8,017 nt of DNA, taken from NCBI GenBank assembly GCA_002304835.1, contig DBPK01000001.1, positions 113,392 to 121,408 of the forward strand, read 5' to 3'. Positions 6,545-8,017 of the stretch are shown one piece after another (position 1 is the first letter of the stretch; each line of letters starts with the position of its first letter). Source of the stretch: Firmicutes bacterium UBA1422. Its GTDB lineage: Bacteria; Bacillota; Clostridia; Peptostreptococcales; Anaerovoracaceae. Made by a program: the position numbers and the translations under genes. The notes under the pieces were generated by a model, which saw nothing but the letters and a program-made list of their open reading frames with translations, made no database searches and had not been told where the DNA came from.

Positions 6545-7402
6545 TTGGATAAAAAATTGAATGGATATACAAACAAAGAATTAATAAAAATACAAAAGAT
6601 TGAAAAGGAAATATTAAAAGAATTCCATGAAGTATGTGAAAAAAATAATTTGGATTATTTTATGTGTGGAGGCTCCGCAATAGGAATTGTTAGACATGGA
6701 GGATTCATACCTTGGGATGATGATATAGATGTTGGTATGTCAAGAAAAGATTATGATAAATTTTTAGAAATTGCAGAAAGGGATTACTCTGATAAATATA
6801 CAATAATAAATGCTGAAACAAACAAGGCTTTTCCTCTTATGAATACAAGATGGGGATTGAATGGAACAAAATACATAACAGAAGATCTTGCCAAAATAGA
6901 AGGAGAATTTGGTATTTTTTTAGACATATTCTGTTTTGATAATATTCCTGACGATAATAGAATAATGAAAATACAAACGACAAAGGCATGGTTTTTTGGT
7001 AAACTAATGGTGCTTAGTGGAGTGCCTAAGCCAGTTTTATATATAAAAGGCAAAAAAAAATATATCTTTAGAGCAGTATTTTTGTTAGGACATTACTTTT
7101 TAAAAGTATTAGGATTAAAACCAGCCTTTTTTTATAAGATAATAAAAAAATATATGCTTCAATATAAAGATATAAAAACAGAAAGGATGGCATATATGTT
7201 TGATCCGCAAAGGTATACAAGCATAGTAAATAAAAAAGATATTTATCCAATAAAAGAAAATTATTTTTCTGGATTAAAAGTCAAAGTGCCTAATCGGATA
7301 GAAGAATACCTTGAAAGAAGATATGGTGATTATATGAAAATGCCACCAGTTGATCAAAGACATAATCATCCCCCTTATATTTTAGATTTTGGAGATAAAT
7401 GA
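6545..7402 (+). CDS. licD: LicD-family phosphotransferase (nucleotidyltransferase fold)
   Basis: From the TTG start the protein has 285 residues (293 if ATG 6521 is used). It carries the LicD signature: 'MCGGSAIGIVRHGGFIPW' (40-57) followed by the acidic metal-binding cluster 'DDDIDVG' (58-64). Next come 'GEFGIFLDIFCFDNIPDD', matching the 'DIFPLD' region of the family, and a C-terminal 'EYLERRYGDYMKMPP' also typical of LicD. The family moves phosphocholine, or related phospho-groups such as phosphoglycerol, from a CDP-linked donor to a sugar of a surface glycan in the cytoplasm before export. No choline uptake or activation genes (licA, licB, licC) are in the window, so the substituent is unknown. 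It follows the GT2 by 45 bases and overlaps the flippase start in ATGA, so the two are translationally coupled. The gene is very AT-rich, like both neighbours. Confidence 0.9.
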   Translation: MDKKLNGYTNKELIKIQKIEKEILKEFHEVCEKNNLDYFMCGGSAIGIVRHGGFIPWDDDIDVGMSRKDYDKFLEIAERDYSDKYTIINAETNKAFPLMNTRWGLNGTKYITEDLAKIEGEFGIFLDIFCFDNIPDDNRIMKIQTTKAWFFGKLMVLSGVPKPVLYIKGKKKYIFRAVFLLGHYFLKVLGLKPAFFYKIIKKYMLQYKDIKTERMAYMFDPQRYTSIVNKKDIYPIKENYFSGLKVKVPNRIEEYLERRYGDYMKMPPVDQRHNHPPYILDFGDK

Positions 7403-8017
7403 TAAATAAATTTTTGTTTAAAACTTCAAACATAAAAAGAAGCAGCTTTTTTTGGAACGCTACATCCGGCATTACGAATGCATTACAGTCAGTTATACTT
7501 TTGATTGTAATAACAAATACAACTGGAATTATTGATGCTGGGATATTCTCTATTGCATATGCAATTGCCAATCTAACTTTAACCTTGGGCAAATATGGTA
7601 TGCGTAATTATCAGGTTACGGATGCAATAGAAAAATTTTCTGTAAATGAATATATAGTTTCTCGAATAATTACATGTTTTCTGATGCTTTTAGCAAGTGC
7701 AATATATATAATATATGGTTATTATATACTAGATTATTCGCCTTACAAATGCTTAGTTGTTATATTGATGTGTGTCTGGAAAATTTTAGATGCATCTGAA
7801 GACGTTTTTCATGGATGGTTTCAGCAAAAAGGCAGGCTGGATGTTGCGGCAAAAGCAATAACTATAAGATATTCAGTTGGAATAATAGTATTTTCATTAT
7901 TTTTAATTTTTACGAAAAATCTTATTATTTCATCCATAATTTGTATAGTTGTTTCCTTGATAATTTTTTTTGTATTTACTTATAAATCTATTCCTAATTT
8001 TGGAACAATAAATCAAA
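7399..8017 (+). CDS. Polysaccharide flippase (Wzx/RfbX-like), N-terminal part (3' partial)
   Basis: An open frame runs from ATG 7399 to the window end without a stop (206 full codons). The ATG overlaps the licD stop in ATGA, and GGAG four bases upstream serves as ribosome site. The protein begins 'MINKFLFKTSNIKRSSFFWN' and has about six membrane segments in the visible part (roughly 16-38, 44-64, 85-109, 116-133, 150-172, 175-195). The segments 'DAGIFSIAYAIANL', 'GKYGMRNYQVTD' and 'EDVFHGWFQQKGRLDVAAKA' are characteristic of the oligosaccharide flippases of Gram-positive clusters. It belongs to the MATE/MOP superfamily and would move lipid-linked repeat units to the outer membrane face. About half of a normal 400-480 residue protein is present. 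Its position right after licD suggests that the exported unit is already decorated. Confidence 0.88.
   Translation, partial: MINKFLFKTSNIKRSSFFWNATSGITNALQSVILLIVITNTTGIIDAGIFSIAYAIANLTLTLGKYGMRNYQVTDAIEKFSVNEYIVSRIITCFLMLLASAIYIIYGYYILDYSPYKCLVVILMCVWKILDASEDVFHGWFQQKGRLDVAAKAITIRYSVGIIVFSLFLIFTKNLIISSIICIVVSLIIFFVFTYKSIPNFGTINQ

Overview
The window is an AT-rich surface-polysaccharide biosynthesis locus of a low-GC Gram-positive bacterium. Shine-Dalgarno sites are strong and several genes start with TTG or GTG. The gene families (a GT2 with the 'NPSVLM...DFDMW' C-terminal pattern, an LtaS-like sulfatase-fold enzyme, a DPM-like GT2 followed by DUF2304 remains, LicD, and a Wzx-type flippase) resemble Clostridia, most likely Lachnospiraceae. 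The taxonomic guess is inference from protein style, not from a marker gene.

Layout. Bases 1-681 (+) hold the C-terminal part of a family 2 glycosyltransferase whose start lies outside the window. It converges on a two-gene minus-strand unit: a GT-B type glycosyltransferase (3642 to 2590) followed by an LtaS-like phosphoglycerol transferase (2555 to 699). A 158-base divergent spacer (3643-3800) separates this unit from a long plus-strand series: a GT2 interrupted by an in-frame amber codon (3801-4592), a DPM1-like GT2 (GTG start, 4633-5328), a decayed DUF2304-like small membrane protein (5329 to about 5450), a second, much more AT-rich GT2 (5468-6499), a LicD-family transferase (TTG start, 6545-7402), and the N-terminal half of a polysaccharide flippase (7399 to the window end), which overlaps LicD by four bases.

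How the parts may work together (inference). The glycosyltransferases would build lipid-linked oligosaccharide repeat units inside the cell. LicD would add a phosphate-linked substituent such as phosphocholine. The flippase would export the unit, and the LtaS-like enzyme, with its catalytic domain outside the membrane, would add glycerol phosphate or a related group. The product is therefore probably a phospho-decorated cell-wall glycan or teichoic-acid-like polymer.

Two adjacent plus-strand genes are damaged: one by a single stop codon, the other by a frameshift plus truncation. The damage lies just before a visible drop in G+C content that begins near 5390-5467. This suggests that the 3' block (GT2, licD, flippase) was exchanged as a cassette and that the preceding genes are losing function. 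I see no RNA genes, insertion sequences or CRISPR arrays.
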